64,000 nucleotides of DNA from Branchipolynoe longqiensis (taxonomy: Eukaryota > Annelida > Polychaeta > Phyllodocida > Polynoidae), in the NCBI GenBank assembly GCA_030323885.1, contig CM059199.1, forward strand, positions 41,672,590-41,736,589. The letters are read 5' to 3'. This document shows, one piece after another, positions 20,138 to 30,859 of the stretch (the first letter of the stretch is position 1; every line of letters starts with the position of its first letter). The position numbers and the translations under genes are program-made. The notes beneath the pieces were generated by a model. That model was not told the DNA's origin, ran no database searches, and saw only the letters and a list, made by a program, of their open reading frames with translations.

Positions 20138-20420
20138 TGTTTGTTTGTTGTTGTTTTACATCCTAGCAACATCTAAAGTCATATCAGGATGGGTACCAAC
20201 TTATGACAGTGCACACTCATGGTGACTTTATAGTGCTGCCCAACTGGGAGACCAGGCCACCAGCACCATGACCTGATATCCCACTCAGTCACATTATCCT
20301 GCCACTGAGCCAACCAGTCCTTGACCTATCCTAATAATGTTGGTTTGAATTGACCAGGGTTAATTGGTTTGACTTGACCAGGGTTCGAACCCACAGATCC
20401 ATGGGTTCGAATACCCCGAT
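20138..20420 (-). mobile_element. SINE-A copy with a rearranged neck
   Basis: The tail and body are intact ('ggagaccaggccaccagcac'). The neck is replaced by a short duplication of 'ttggtttgaattgaccaggg' and 'ttggtttgacttgaccaggg', followed by the B-box-like GGTTCGAACCC. Confidence 0.8.
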
Positions 20421-20598
20421 CTCGCAAAACAGGAGACGGACGATGAACTCATTTGGCAACCCCGTCGGTATATATCCATATATAGACAGTTGGCCCCAGG
20501 TAAACAGAATAACAGTGTGACTGACAAGTTAGAATTTGATCGTCCAAGCTGGGTACTGTATGCGCAAACGACCAGACACAGGTGGTATACAAGTGGTC

Positions 20599-21343
20599 TG
20601 GGTCTATATGTATGTGTCCGGGTTAGTGGTCGTAACCCTGCATCGTGCGGATTTCCCGGGTTAGTGGCAAAAACTGTGTATGTATGTGTCGGGGTTAAAT
20701 TAACTCAGGGAGCGTAAAGTCGCCTGCACTAACCCCATGCGAAAGGAGGGTTAAAGGTGGTGTTAGGCACCGACTCGGTCCAAATCTATTCAATGCGACC
20801 ATATTTAACAGAATTAGATACGCAATAAGTGAAATTTGATCAATTTAACCCTAAATTCGAACCATTATTAAGGCTACCACCGCATTGGCGGCGATATTAA
20901 TAGTTATATTTTCGAATCGACAAACTTACACTAAACAAACCGCCGCCGCCACCAGTATGGAAAGCGATGTCGATGCGGCGGCGGCGGTGATTTGTTTACT
21001 TTACGTTCGTCGATTCGAAAATATAAATATAAATATTAATATCGCTGCCAATGCGGCGGTAGCCTTAATAACGCTTTGAATTTATGGGTAAATTGATCAA
21101 ATTTCACTTATTGGGTATGTAATTATGTTAAATATGATAGCATTTAAAATATTTGAGCCTAATATATGGCTAGAAATGCAGAGGGATTTCCCAAATCTAT
21201 AAATAACTGAAACGTTAGCTAACCCGCGCGCGCTTTGGTCTCATACATCCCCCGTGACACATTTGGAACACTGGGTTTAGATAACCCGGGACCCTCCTTT
21301 AACCCTGGTATGGTTAAAAATTGGCTCATACATACGGGCCCTG
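20599..21343. mobile_element. MITE-J, full palindrome with MITE-K at its centre
   Basis: The left arm CTGGGTCTATATGTATGTGT...CCGGGTTAGTGG runs to 20867; the right arm from 21069 is a diverged inverse, ending CATACATACGGGCCC. MITE-K occupies the loop. Confidence 0.7.
20871..21065. mobile_element. MITE-K, near-perfect hairpin
   Basis: AGGCTACCACCGCATTGGCG at the left is mirrored by CGCCAATGCGGCGGTAGCCT-like sequence at the right, with long arms including TTTTCGAATCGAC in both orientations and a GCC-rich loop. Flanked by TTA and TAA. Confidence 0.8.
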
Positions 21344-21357
21344 GCAGAGACCCTCTC

Positions 21358-21662
21358 ACAGGTGGCGCCAGTGTGGTCAATACTGTATGTAACTACACAT
21401 GGCCAGTAGATAGGTTATAGAAAGTATAGTATACCTTAGTGATATAAAGCCTTGTTTATATTCCCATAATAGATTATAGAGCACATATACATATGCATAT
21501 ATACATATGTACATATATACATATATGTGCTCTATAATCTATTATGGAAATATTAAAACAAGGACACTATCAATTTCAGTTATATTTATATTGTTATTTG
21601 CGAACCACAGCTAGTGTATGCCAGTGATTAGTTCCAGGTATGGCTACACCGGCGCCACCTGT
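21358..21662. mobile_element. MITE-L copy 1, palindrome with ends ACAGGTGGCGCC
   Basis: ACAGGTGGCGCCAGTGTGG at the left and CACCGGCGCCACCTGT at the right. The arms meet at 'cataatagattatagagcac', mirrored around a (CATATA)n centre at 21480-21525. Half copies lie at 34200-34400 and 52299-52440. Confidence 0.85.
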
Positions 21663-22249
21663 TCAGCTGTAGAAAACAAAAAACACCAGCCGGGCTGAAA
21701 TGAAATCATGATTACCAGCTTTGAGCTGAAGCTGCCATTGTTCTGATAATCAAATCTGTTTCTCCGCGGAACGTAGGCATCTCCCCTATATAAAGCATTA
21801 CCCGATATGAAATTCATAGACTTTACCTATAAAACAGAGCCATAAATTCGAATAAGGGTTTGTGCACCTGTACTTATATGACTAAAAACCTAGTAATATA
21901 AGGCGACGTATCCATCTTTATACAGGGTTATACTTCAGAGCCTCCCTGGCCACATGATAATAGAAGAGTTCCACCACCAAATCTACCTTCGTTTATATTT
22001 TGTTGGTGTATTTCTAGAGATTATCTGACCTAGCAACCTGTACTTTTATACCGGGCCGGATTATAGACTCGTGGCAGTGTGCACTCACGGGGAATTGTAT
22101 AGTGATGCCCCCTTGAGAGACTGGGCTACCTACATCACCACTCACCTCACCTGTGATACCTGTTTACACCTTACCCCATAATAGCGCAGGTGCTCATGAT
22201 AGCTACGCCACCAACTCACTAAACCGCCATCTTAATTTACTCATGTAAC
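21663..22249. other. non-genic stretch with a dispersed repeat and a SINE-A scrap
   Basis: 21700-21765 shares 'ttgagctgaagctgccat' and 'aatcaaatctgttt' with 50410-50460. 22060-22160 is a decayed SINE-A body ('gtggcagtgtgcactcacgg', 'gagagactgggctacc'). No gene. Confidence 0.5.
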
Positions 22250-22640
22250 CTACCTGGAATGGGCTAGGACTGGTTAGCACATTGTCAGGATAATATGACT
22301 ACGTGGGCTATCGAGTCATGATGCTGGTGGCCTGGTCTCTCAATGGGGCAGCACTATAAAAGTCCTCATGACTATTCACTGTCACTGGTCAGTGCCCGTC
22401 CTGATATGACCTTAGATGTTGCCATGATGTAGAACTCCAACAACCAACCAGCCTTATGTGACTGAGTGGGATATCAAGTCATGGTGCCCACAGCTTGGTC
22501 TTCTTAGTCTTGCACTTACAGTGGGACAGCAGTACAAATTGCCACGAATGGACACAATCAACAAGTAATACCCATCCTGATGTGATCTGATGAGAACTGA
22601 TGTGACCTGATATTTTGCGTTGATATGAAGCCCAAATAAT
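22250..22640 (+). mobile_element. SINE-A 3' parts, two partial copies in tandem
   Basis: 22260-22440 has the body and tail ('ggactggttagcac', 'gtcctgatatgaccttagat', 'aactccaacaaccaacca'). A second body begins at 22455 ('tgactgagtgggatatca') without its own head. Both lack the tRNA portion. Confidence 0.7.
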
Positions 22641-22699
22641 GAAACAAACAACAAACCAACGATTGTGTTTCTTATCTAATCTAGCTCTGACCACCGAAA

Positions 22700-23005
22700 A
22701 AATGTAAACCTTGTTTTATTTAACAACACTTCTAGAGCGCATTGAATTTTATCATCGGCTATGGGGTCATTCTGGCATATTTCTTTGGAGGAAACCTGCT
22801 GCAGCCACATAGGCTACTCTTTCTGTTGAGCACCTAGGGATCTTTTATATGCACTTTCCCAAAGACAGGACAGCCTTTGAAGAACCAGTTGTGGAGCACT
22901 GGTTGGAACAGAAAATAGGCCAAACTGCAAATGGGTCCACTGAGCAGGATCAATCGAATGACCTACACCATCACAGGTAAACACTCACGTTACGTCCCGC
23001 TCGCC
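22700..23005 (-). mobile_element. SINE-M, tRNA-headed SINE with a body seen widely in molluscs
   Basis: Opens 'gttttatttaacaacacttc', 'tagagcgcattgaattt', then 'gggatcttttatatgcactt' and 'aaataggcc', ending at the right in a degenerate tRNA-like head ('atcaatcgaatgacc...acgtcccgc'). I recall this body as a very common molluscan SINE; that is memory, not a search. Confidence 0.65.
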
Positions 23006-23139
23006 AGCTCTGGCCACCCAGACAGCAGGTAACATATAGCCACCACCCCAACAGCGGGTAACTTATAACTGCCACCCCACCACCTATGTGAGTGGTTAGC
23101 AGTACAATATGAAGGCCATGCCGATATATGTCCCTGGTA

Positions 23140-23605
23140 AGTACACAGTCAGTATGCGGGTATTGCAGTACCTCTGATACCTATTTGCTAAAATACCTCA
23201 GGGAGTTTGACGCCCCTGCCTTGGAAAGTTGTAAACCACTGCCTAGTGGTACCGCTTCTTGATAGAACCAAAGGATAAGGGAGCAAACCCTAACAGAAAT
23301 CCATGTTACCATGGCAGCATTAAGGGCAGTGATGAATGGAACTCCAAACATATCCCGACCAGCCACTGCAGGGACAAATAGTTTGCGCCTGTCTTGATGT
23401 GTTCTTGCCGGTGGGAGACCTCAATTTGTTTCCCGAGAGAGTGCTGCTAGTTTCTTGCAAAAGCCAGCAGCACTTCAACACTTTGCAAGCAGCCTTTATA
23501 AAATGCACAACCGCACAAAATCGAGCCGTGGTTAAGTAATGAAAGCAGTCTTTGTCGCATTGCGACTGACAGCATGATGATGCTGATGATGATGAACAGG
23601 TAGGG
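23140..23605 (+). mobile_element. retroelement 3' end family M, copy 1
   Basis: About 460 bp, ending 'cagtctttgtcgcattgcga', 'ctgacagcatgatgatg'. A second copy is at 49916-50328 and a scrap at 30086-30155. The shared 3' end with a (GAT)n/(ATG)n tail is typical of RTE-like LINEs. No intact protein is visible, so class is inference. Confidence 0.65.
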
Positions 23606-23834
23606 GGCACGACTTGGAATTCAAAACGTCTTGCTTTCTCAAGGAGTATCGAAAAACGAAGAAGTTTACATATAGAAACAAATAGGGGTGAGATGTCACA
23701 GTCTGCAACTACTTTAATAGTGAGGATGGAACCTAACAAAATATATCATTAAAATGGGCATATGTAGCTCTTCAAAGTTTCATGGAAGAAAATGCTCCTG
23801 TCTATAGTATTTTCATAATATGCAATTAAAACTA

Positions 23835-24048
23835 CATTAAAATAAAGAGATAATCTTATGTTGCCTATAACATTGTGCTGGTTGTATTCTGGAATTAGTC
23901 ATTTTTACTGGTGAACCACCATGGTCTATTTAAAAAAGTATTTTTCTTAGAATTAAAATCCTGGGCATAGTTAATGAGAAGTTACCAATTCCAGAATACA
24001 AGCAGCATAATGTTACAGGCAAAATAAGATTGTCTCTTTATTTTAATG
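23835..24048. mobile_element. MITE-N, about 58-bp TIRs
   Basis: 'cattaaaataaagagataat' at the left and its mirror 'attgtctctttattttaatg' at the right. The arms reach 'tgctggttgtattctggaat' and its inverse. Confidence 0.8.
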
Positions 24049-24237
24049 TTTGTGTCACTTTCTTAGGGTATGTGTGGCCATCCTCTCTGGTCCAGTTTGT
24101 GGAGGTGTTATACAATGCAGACTCACGCCGTCCGTGTAAGCACACGATCCAATCCCATTAGCAGAACTAATAGTGGATACTCGATTGCTTTCCACTTACA
24201 TAATAATAACACACCGCCACTAAAGTAACCATCTAAC
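24049..24237. other. short non-genic stretch
   Basis: Nothing recognised. Confidence 0.4.
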
Positions 24238-24628
24238 AGACGGGATGGCCGAATGACTTTAGCGTCCGTCGCCCGTTTTGGTAGATCGTGGGAACTCTAG
24301 TCGGGTCAAACCTATGATTTAACAACTTGATCCTTGTCAAGCGCTCAGCATCATTAGGATAGGGCAAGGACTGGTTGGCTCAGTGTCAGGATAATATGAC
24401 GGAGTGGGATATCAGGTCATGGTGCTGGCGGCCTGGTCTCCCAGTGGGACAGCACTATACAGCTGCCCTGTGTGTGACTGTCACAAGATGGTACCCATCC
24501 TGGTATGACATTAGATGTTGCCAGGACGTAAAACTCCAAAAAACAACCATCGAATTCATACCTGACTCTGATATGACCTTAGATGTTGCTAGGACGTAAA
24601 ACAACAACAAACAAACAAACAAACCTTT
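24238..24628 (+). mobile_element. SINE-A copy with duplicated tail
   Basis: The head GGGATGGCCGAATGACTTTA carries an A-box. The B-box is worn ('ggaactctagtcgggtc'). The body is complete. The tail 'atgaccttagatgttgctagg' occurs twice, at 24505-24540 and 24580-24610, then (aac)n. Confidence 0.88.
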
Positions 24629-24710
24629 CAATGTATAAAATAAGAACATAACATCACTAAAATTAACCAAGAGCACCACACAAACAACCCATGGAAACAG
24701 TCCTACCTAA

Positions 24711-25512
24711 AGCCTAGGTCACACCAACCCGGATCAGGGGCCGGATGAGCCTCGGACCGTGATCCGCCGTGGTCCGAGGTGATCCGGCTTAATCCGTGGC
24801 TGATCCGTGGATGATCCTTGGTGATCTTCGGTGATCCTTGGTGATCATTGGACGGTCCTGCCTCATCCGGTGTCGGCCCCGGATGTTTTAAAACATCCGG
24901 GTCGATCCGGGGAATATATAGCAATCCGGGCTTGATCCAGCATCATCCAGCATCATCCGGGTGTAATCAGGGGAGTCCGGGTGTGCTCTGGGGGTAGTCC
25001 GTGTGCCGCCCAGGGCAGTATTGGGCAGTCCAGGGCAGTCCAGGTGATTTTTAAACCGGATGAGCCACGTTTTAGCCCGGGTTTAACCCGGACGAGCCCC
25101 GACTAGCCCCGACATAACCACGGACCACTCCAGGACTGCCTGGATAAGACCCGGAAAAGCCGCATGACCACTGATTAACCAGTGATCGCCAGGGATAGCC
25201 CGCTTTACCACGGATCAGCCCAGGATGAGCCCCGTTTTTGTATATATATATATAGCAGGAGCAAGTCCAGGACTGATCCATGACTACTCCCTGGATGCAC
25301 CGGGTAGTCTGGGGGTGGTCCGGCTCAGTCCAAGGCGATCCGGTCTCTGGTCCGTGGCTAGACCGTGGCTCGTCCGGGTAGGTGTGACAGAGAGCCCGAA
25401 AACTACTAAAATAGCGATTTTATCTGGGGCTGTCAGGGGTGGTCCGGGAGAGTGGTCCGGGGGTGGTTCGGCTAAAAATCCGGGGCTCATCCGGGTAGGT
25501 GTGACTTGGGCT
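24711..25512. mobile_element. MITE-E, 0.8 kb, ends AGCCTAGGTCACACC
   Basis: TAA then AGCCTAGGTCACACCAACCC at the left; GGGTAGGTGTGACTTGGGCT at the right, then TGA. The interior is a maze of short 'gatccgg', 'atgagcc' and 'ggtccg' repeats in both orientations. A second internal terminus 'gtccgggtaggtgtgac' lies at 25373-25390, implying a nested or composite origin. Confidence 0.75.
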
Positions 25513-25597
25513 TGACAAACAGACTCCACAGTCAATGCCTGCTACAAACCCTCCAACCTTGTAATTCGTATACTACTTGCTTGTTGCCTCAGACTTA

Positions 25598-25861
25598 TGG
25601 CCGGTACACACCTACCGTTTACGATTCGCGCACTAAAACTCCCGATCCGCTTAAAACTGAAAACGGGCCGATTCATTTTTCGAATCGCGAATCGCAATCG
25701 TAAGGCTAGCGCACACCTACCGTTTTAGCCCTAAAAATTGCGAATCGCAATTGGTAGGTGTGCTAGGGGAGTGCACACCTCACGACTTTTGGGCAGTTTT
25801 AGATCGTATACGCTAGGTGGGTGCGGAAAAACGATCGTAAACGGTAGGTGTGTACCGGCCA
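25598..25861. mobile_element. MITE-F copy 1, ends TGGCCGGTACACACC
   Basis: Perfect 15-bp outer TIRs TGGCCGGTACACACC and GGTGTGTACCGGCCA, with TTA on both sides (25595-25597, 25862-25864). The interior is dense in 'gcgaatcgcaat' and 'taggtgtg' mirrored blocks. 264 bp, no coding capacity. The TTA duplication suggests PIF/Harbinger. Confidence 0.92.
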
Positions 25862-26042
25862 TTAGCTCCACCGGTCCCGTCCCGACCCGGTTGTGCAGCC
25901 ATCTAGTCTTTGTGTGGTTCAGCCGCGTCCCGCTGAGGAGCGCTGCGCTACAGTGTGCACATTCTAGACACAGCACTCTGCGACCTTTGCCATCATGGCC
26001 CTGTGAACCGGGCAATGATTTGTACCCATTACCAGTCTAGTC

Positions 26043-26383
26043 AGACAGGATGGCCGAATGAGTTAGAGCGTCCGTCTCCCGTGTTAGTAGACCGTGGGGT
26101 CATGGGTTCGAACCCTGGTCGAGTCAAACCAATGACTTAAACATTTATACTTGTCACTTACTAGCCTGGCGCTCGGCATTAATAGAATAGGACAAGGACT
26201 GGTTGGCTCAGTGTCAGTATGAAGTGACTGAGTGGGATATCAGGTGATTGTGCTGGTGGCCTGGTCTTCCAGTGGGGCAGGACTATAAAGTCACCATGAG
26301 TGCGCGCTGTCACAAGTCAGTACCCGTCCTGATATGACCTTAGATGTTGCTAGGACATAACAAACAAACAACAAAACCGGTCT
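26043..26383 (+). mobile_element. SINE-A, best-preserved copy
   Basis: The head has A-box-like TGGCCGAATGAGTTAGAGCG and a canonical B-box GGGTTCGAACCC. The neck 'cctggcgctcggcatta', body 'gactggttggctcagtgtca' and tail 'gatatgaccttagatgttgc' plus (aac)n follow. It can serve as the reference for the family. RNA polymerase III would read it from the head, as for all tRNA-derived SINEs (established knowledge). Confidence 0.93.
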
Positions 26384-26565
26384 AGTCGTATAATGTGGAT
26401 GTTGCCCCCATCCATCTCGGCTCCCGCCCTCCTGTCCTCCCGCCCTCCCGCCAACCCACCCCCTCTCCTGCACCTTACTTCTTCCCCTGCCCACTCCTTC
26501 CGCTCCTACTCCTATCGCCACCTCCATCCCCGCTCCCGCTTCCAAGTCTTCCTCCATATAATAAC
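26384..26565. other. pyrimidine-rich stretch
   Basis: 'ccctcctgtcctcccgccct' type low complexity, without gene signal. Confidence 0.5.
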
Positions 26566-26885
26566 GCCGAATGAGTAGAGCGTCCATCTCCCGTTTTGGT
26601 AAATCGTTGGATTCGAACCTACGGGTTCAAGTCAAACCGATTACATACAAATTGATACTTGTCGCTTCCTAACCAGGCGCTCGGCATTATTAGGATAGGC
26701 AGGGACTGGTCGGCTCAGTGTCAGGATAATGTGATTGAGCGGGATAGCAGGCCATGGTGCTGGTGGCCTGGTCTCTCAGTGGGGTATCACAATAAAGTTG
26801 CCATGAGTGCATACCTTCACAAGTTGGTACCCGTCCTGATATGACCTTAGACTTTGTCAGGACACAAAACTCCAATAACCAACTA
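26566..26885 (+). mobile_element. SINE-A copy
   Basis: The head lacks its first bases (cgccgaatgagtagagcg). The body and tail are complete to 'aactccaataaccaac'. Confidence 0.88.
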
Positions 26886-26938
26886 ATAATAATATAATAG
26901 GATGGCATGCAGGCAGTGCAGAAGGTGTGCTTGAGTAA

Positions 26939-27193
26939 AGACCATGTCAGACTGTGCCGTATTGCATCAGCATATGCCAACATATGTGATTATTCTCCAA
27001 CACGTTGGTGTATGCTAAGTTATGGATACATGTGCAATAAGTAGTATTCATTAACAAGCCACTGGTGTATCCTGAGACAAGTTATGGGTACGTTTGGCAT
27101 AATTAGTATTTTTGAGCATGTTCAAAATTCCTGCCGTATGCCAGTGTGTGTTATATACATCGGCATACACTTATGCAGTGTGATAGGGCCTTA
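26939..27193. mobile_element. weak MITE with subterminal GCATATGCC blocks
   Basis: 'ttgcatcagcatatgccaac' and the inverse-like 'cggcatacacttatgcagtg' near the right, which ends 'tgatagggccttaa', an edge like that of MITE-D. Strongly diverged. Confidence 0.45.
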
Positions 27194-27239
27194 AGGCAGA
27201 CCATGCCTCCTGAAATAACTGCATCAGTTAAACATAGGA

Positions 27240-27380
27240 CGCATGCTCCTGGAACGTCTTGAAAAGTCTTGAACTTCATTTGCCCCATTTCAAGGCATTG
27301 GTAATCAGTCTTGAAAAGCCTTTAATTCCATTAAACTGTCCCCACTACTTTAAATAATTCCAAAATCGCTATTTGCCATT
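27240..27380. repeat. dispersed repeat O
   Basis: 'gtcttgaacttcatttgccc' and 'cttgaaaagcctt' recur at 33480-33610 and 34035-34080. Confidence 0.6.
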
Positions 27381-27456
27381 GTTGTTTTTGTGTGCATCCT
27401 TCTAGTTGCATTATTAGCTCATACACAGCACATGACACCTTGTGTCAGCAGGACCA

Positions 27457-27560
27457 GATGCGTTGCCCGAATGGGTAGAGCGCAGACTTCCCGTGCGGAT
27501 GGTCAGGAGTTTGATTCCCGGTCGAGTCAAACCAATGGCTTATCAAATTTATACCGGCGA
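27457..27560 (+). mobile_element. SINE-A head only
   Basis: 'gttgcccgaatgggtagagc' to 'ggtcgagtcaaaccaatggc', cut off where the minisatellite begins. Confidence 0.75.
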
Positions 27561-28265
27561 GTTGAGGTGGGTTGGGGTGGGATGGGGTGAGGTGAGGTGG
27601 GTTGAGGTGGGTTGAGGTGGGTTGAAGTTTGTTGAGGTGGGTGGAGGTTGGTTGAGGTGGGTTGATTTTGGTTTAAGTTGGTTGAGGTGGGTTGATGTGG
27701 GATGGGGTTAAGGTCAGTTGAAGTTAGTTGAGGTGGGTTGGTATGGGATGGGGTTGAGGTCGGTTGAAGTTGGTTGATGTGGGTTGGTGTCGGATGGGAT
27801 TGATGTCGGTTGAAGATGGTTGAGGTGGATTGGTGTCGGATGAGGTTGATGTCGGTTGAAGTTGGTTGAGGTGGGTTGGTGTGGAATGGGGTTGAGGTTG
27901 GTAGAAGTTGGTTGAGGTGGGTTGGCATGGGATGGCATTGAGGTCAGTTGAAGTTGGTTCAGGTTGGTTGATGTGGATGGCGTTGAGGTCGGTTGAAGTT
28001 TGGGTGAGGTGGGTTGAGTTTGGTTGAGGTGGGTTGAGGTGGGTTATGTGTGAGTGAGTTGGGTTGAACTTGGTTGAGGTGGGTTGAGTTTGGTTGAGGT
28101 TGGTTGAGTTCGGTTCATGGGGGTTGAATTGGGTTGAGATTGGTTGAGTTTGGTTGAGGTTGGTTGAGTTTGGTTGACTTTGGTTGAGTTTGGTTGAGGT
28201 GGGTTGAGTGTGGTTGAGTTTGGTTGAGGTCGGTTGAGTTTGGTTGAGGTGGGTTGAGGTGGGAT
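27560..28265. repeat. GGTTGAGGTG minisatellite with a 46-bp higher-order unit
   Basis: Short units of 'ggttgaggtg' type throughout. Between 27717 and about 27947 they are organised into 46-bp units, each starting 'gttgaagttggttga', at 27717, 27763, 27809, 27855 and 27901. The minus-strand Pro/Thr-rich readings are artefacts. Confidence 0.93.
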
Positions 28266-28660
28266 GGGGAGAGGGGAGGGGGGTACATTTGCAAAGAGCA
28301 GCTGGCAGGCTAGCGCATAGATGGTTTCCAGGTTGACAGGTGTGAACAGACAGTTTGATTGGTCCTATAATTCACACATAATAGACATCGACACGCTATG
28401 CACCACCAGCCTTACACCATCGGTGTTAACTTGGCACTCGGCCCGGGATCATCTATAATTGAACCGGCATGCACCGCTTCGATGGGAGGGGGGCGTGCTA
28501 CTATCGATTCGCCGAGCTTGAACCGGTCATTGGTTACTTTGTCTTGCATGTTGGTCTTTGCATCCTAGCAACATATGAGGTCATATCAGGTTGTGGATAG
28601 TGGTTATAGTAGGAGGACGGAGGTCAATGGTATCAGTTATGCAGATATGTGTTAATGGTT
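28266..28660. other. non-genic stretch, SINE-A scrap
   Basis: 28548-28592 carries a SINE-A tail ('catcctagcaacatatgagg', 'tcatatcagg'). Nothing else recognised. Confidence 0.45.
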
Positions 28661-28680
28661 ATATTAAAGTTGCATAACCC

Positions 28681-28835
28681 AATTTTTTGTATTGATATTT
28701 TTTTATTGAGGCTGTATTTATACTGTCCATAGCATGTAATCCCGGATACCCAGGCTTGTTTTCAATGCTGGCCAGCTGTAGTGTTGGTGTTGTCTTATCA
28801 AACAGTAGCTGCTGATACGTTATTTGATTATCTCC
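28681..28835 (-). mobile_element. LINE 3'-UTR fragment
   Basis: Contains the reverse of 'gaaaacaagcct' and 'catgctatggacag', which is the 3' end of the LINE at 39.06-41.79 kb. CCAAT or similar occurs at both junctions, a possible target duplication. Confidence 0.65.
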
Positions 28836-29118
28836 AATGGTTTTGAAATTCTGTCATTTTCTGAGATAAATATATTCGAATGATAGTTATAATCTACCTC
28901 TTTTTAGTTTGAAGCAACATTTATTTTATGTGGATAACTTTTGAGATATTTGAGGTACAAACATGCAAAATCTAATTTGATGCTGCATTTTGAGATATTT
29001 GAAGTACAAACATGCAGAATAAAATTTGGCAAGCTTGCCAAAACTCTGACACCATTGGCTTCAGCACTAACAGGTTATGTTAAATTGTGTCAGTATTCCC
29101 CTCTATGTGGCAACATAT

Positions 29119-29627
29119 TGTAAACGTGCCGGCTGGTGGTGTGGGTGGTGTAAATAGGTCAAGTGAAAGCACTACAGGTAATGAAGGAAAACAGGGTAAG
29201 AGTGAAAAGTAAGAGAGTGACACTCTTCAATTTATTGCTTATATAGGTCTAACAGAATCCAAGATGGCCGTGGTCACATGAGTTGATTCATCAATCACAG
29301 TACAATGCAGTGGTCACATGACTTGATCCTCCAATTAGAATACAATGCACTGGTCACTGACCATAACAATACCATGTGAGGGGGGAGGGGGCATGTGAGG
29401 TGACTCTTCCAAAGACTGTTCCTAGCCAGGCTTGGAAGTGACACTCCCTCTCAAAGACTATTCAATATACAAGTTCTATACCTAATGAATAATAGTTTAC
29501 CAATTTCACACATCCTCTATATGTCTTTGGGTTTTTATATTTTCACATTTATCATTATATAGACAGTTTGTAATTTATTATAGTAACTTCACCTCGGTTC
29601 ACATGTATTAAATCGGACAATTTTACA
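29119..29627. mobile_element. solo LTR, 509 bp
   Basis: Starts TGTAAACG and ends ATTTTACA, inverted TGTAAA/TTTACA edges, flanked by ATAT on both sides (29115-29118 and 29628-29631). Removing it restores the MITE-A order exactly, so the insertion edges are well defined. A TATA-like 'gcttatatagg' lies at 29248. No similar LTR is seen elsewhere in the window. Confidence 0.82.
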
Positions 29628-29737
29628 ATATGCTTAATATATAATAAGGGCATCAATATCTAAGTTAGGGTAAAATCTAGATTAATTATTTTGATTTTGA
29701 AAACTTGATGCTTTTCTCAGCATATATGCAGCTTTAA

Positions 29738-30085
29738 ATGCCTAGACAGGGTTGACAATAAATCCTTTATGCATTGCCACATCTCTTGCCTTGTGACCAG
29801 TCCGATAAATCTGAATCCGATAATAGGCCAATTCAATATCACTTCTTTGAGGTTGGAATTTTGGTTATTTTGTTAAGTGGTTTATTTTTAATTATCAATT
29901 TCGACCCATAAAATTTGCCAAAGTTTGAAAGTTGGAGTTCGATACAAAATGAGTTTTCAGTTGATAATAGTAATATAGGGTTAAGTCGCTTGGACTTGTT
30001 CAAGGCATAGGCATACATACCTGGGTTATGCCCAGAATGAATTGTCATCCATATTCCTTCTGCTTCAAGCCTTATGTCGGGCCAT
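29738..30085. other. non-genic stretch
   Basis: AT-rich, with no recognised repeat or gene. Confidence 0.4.
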
Positions 30086-30155
30086 CATCATCATCAGTAT
30101 GCTGTCGGTCGCGATGCGACAAAGACTGCTTTCATGTCGCTCTTGATTTAGCTCT
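30086..30155 (-). mobile_element. family M 3' end scrap
   Basis: 'catcatcatcatcagtatgc' and 'gcgacaaagactgctttcat' are the inverse of the family M end. Confidence 0.65.
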
Positions 30156-30235
30156 CTGCTGTGAGAGTGATGTCCATGAGTCCAGTTATGTCAGGTACTA
30201 ACTGCGTATATATGCATATATACACACCCACAACA

Positions 30236-30380
30236 GTTTGTTTTATTTAACGACGCCTCTAGAGCACATTGATTTTTGTCATGAAGTTGACATGACTGTG
30301 CACTGTCACAAGTCGGTACCCGTCCGGATATGACCATATATGTTGCCAGGGTGTAAAACTTCAACAACCAACCAACCTTC
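30236..30380. mobile_element. SINE-M start joined to SINE-A tail
   Basis: 30237-30288 is the SINE-M edge ('ttttatttaacgacgcctct'), directly followed by a SINE-A tail ('gtcacaagtcggtacccgtc' to 'caacaaccaacc'). A further tail scrap is at 30420-30462. Confidence 0.65.
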
Positions 30381-30462
30381 TCCACTCACACACACATAAA
30401 CCATGCAGCATCTGGGCTTATATGACCTCACATGTAGCTAGGACATAAAACACTAACAACCT

Positions 30463-30856
30463 TATAATATGGACTCCAGAAATATTGAAAGCAATGCTAT
30501 TCTATATACTTGTATTGCCCCAATGCAAACACGATGATTTATTGGTACCACTCACCCTCCTCACTCCCACACAGGCACTTCCTTTATGACGCCCCCTTCA
30601 GGCATATTCCGGTACTACATCCTGGGCCCTCTTCCTAACAGAACCTTTCCCAAAGGGAGGCTTGGGGAATATACACTAGCCACTTTCCAGGCTTAGCTGT
30701 CAGAACCCATGTTTTCCTTTGACATCCACGACGCTCAGGACAATCTACACAAGTGCCGCCCACCATGTATATGACGTCATCAATTGTCTGTGGCATTCCT
30801 GTGCACGACAAAGCAGCTGGCTGGTATGAGCCCTGGCCCTGAAGCAGGTGACTGGT
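30463..30856. other. non-genic stretch
   Basis: No recognised repeat or gene. Confidence 0.4.
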
Positions 30857-30859
30857 GAC

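Larger units (their letters stand above)
28665..29737. mobile_element. MITE-A copy 4, broken by a LINE fragment and a solo LTR
   Basis: TIR start 'taaagttgcataaccc' at 28668, resumed at 28836 ('aatggttttgaaattctgtc'), then body to 29118 and final part 29628-29737 ending 'atatgcagctttaaa'. When the two insertions are mentally removed the order equals that of MITE-A copy 5 at 31711. Confidence 0.75.

Noticed and set aside
26043..26115. tRNA gene
   Set aside because: A-box and B-box are present, but the cloverleaf is worn and the unit always continues into the SINE-A body and tail, so it is a SINE head. The same holds at all other A/B-box sites in the window.
27527..27938. Thr/Pro/Asn-rich minus-strand readings
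   Set aside because: Minisatellite; the 46-bp unit shifts frame from copy to copy, so no protein repeat is conserved.
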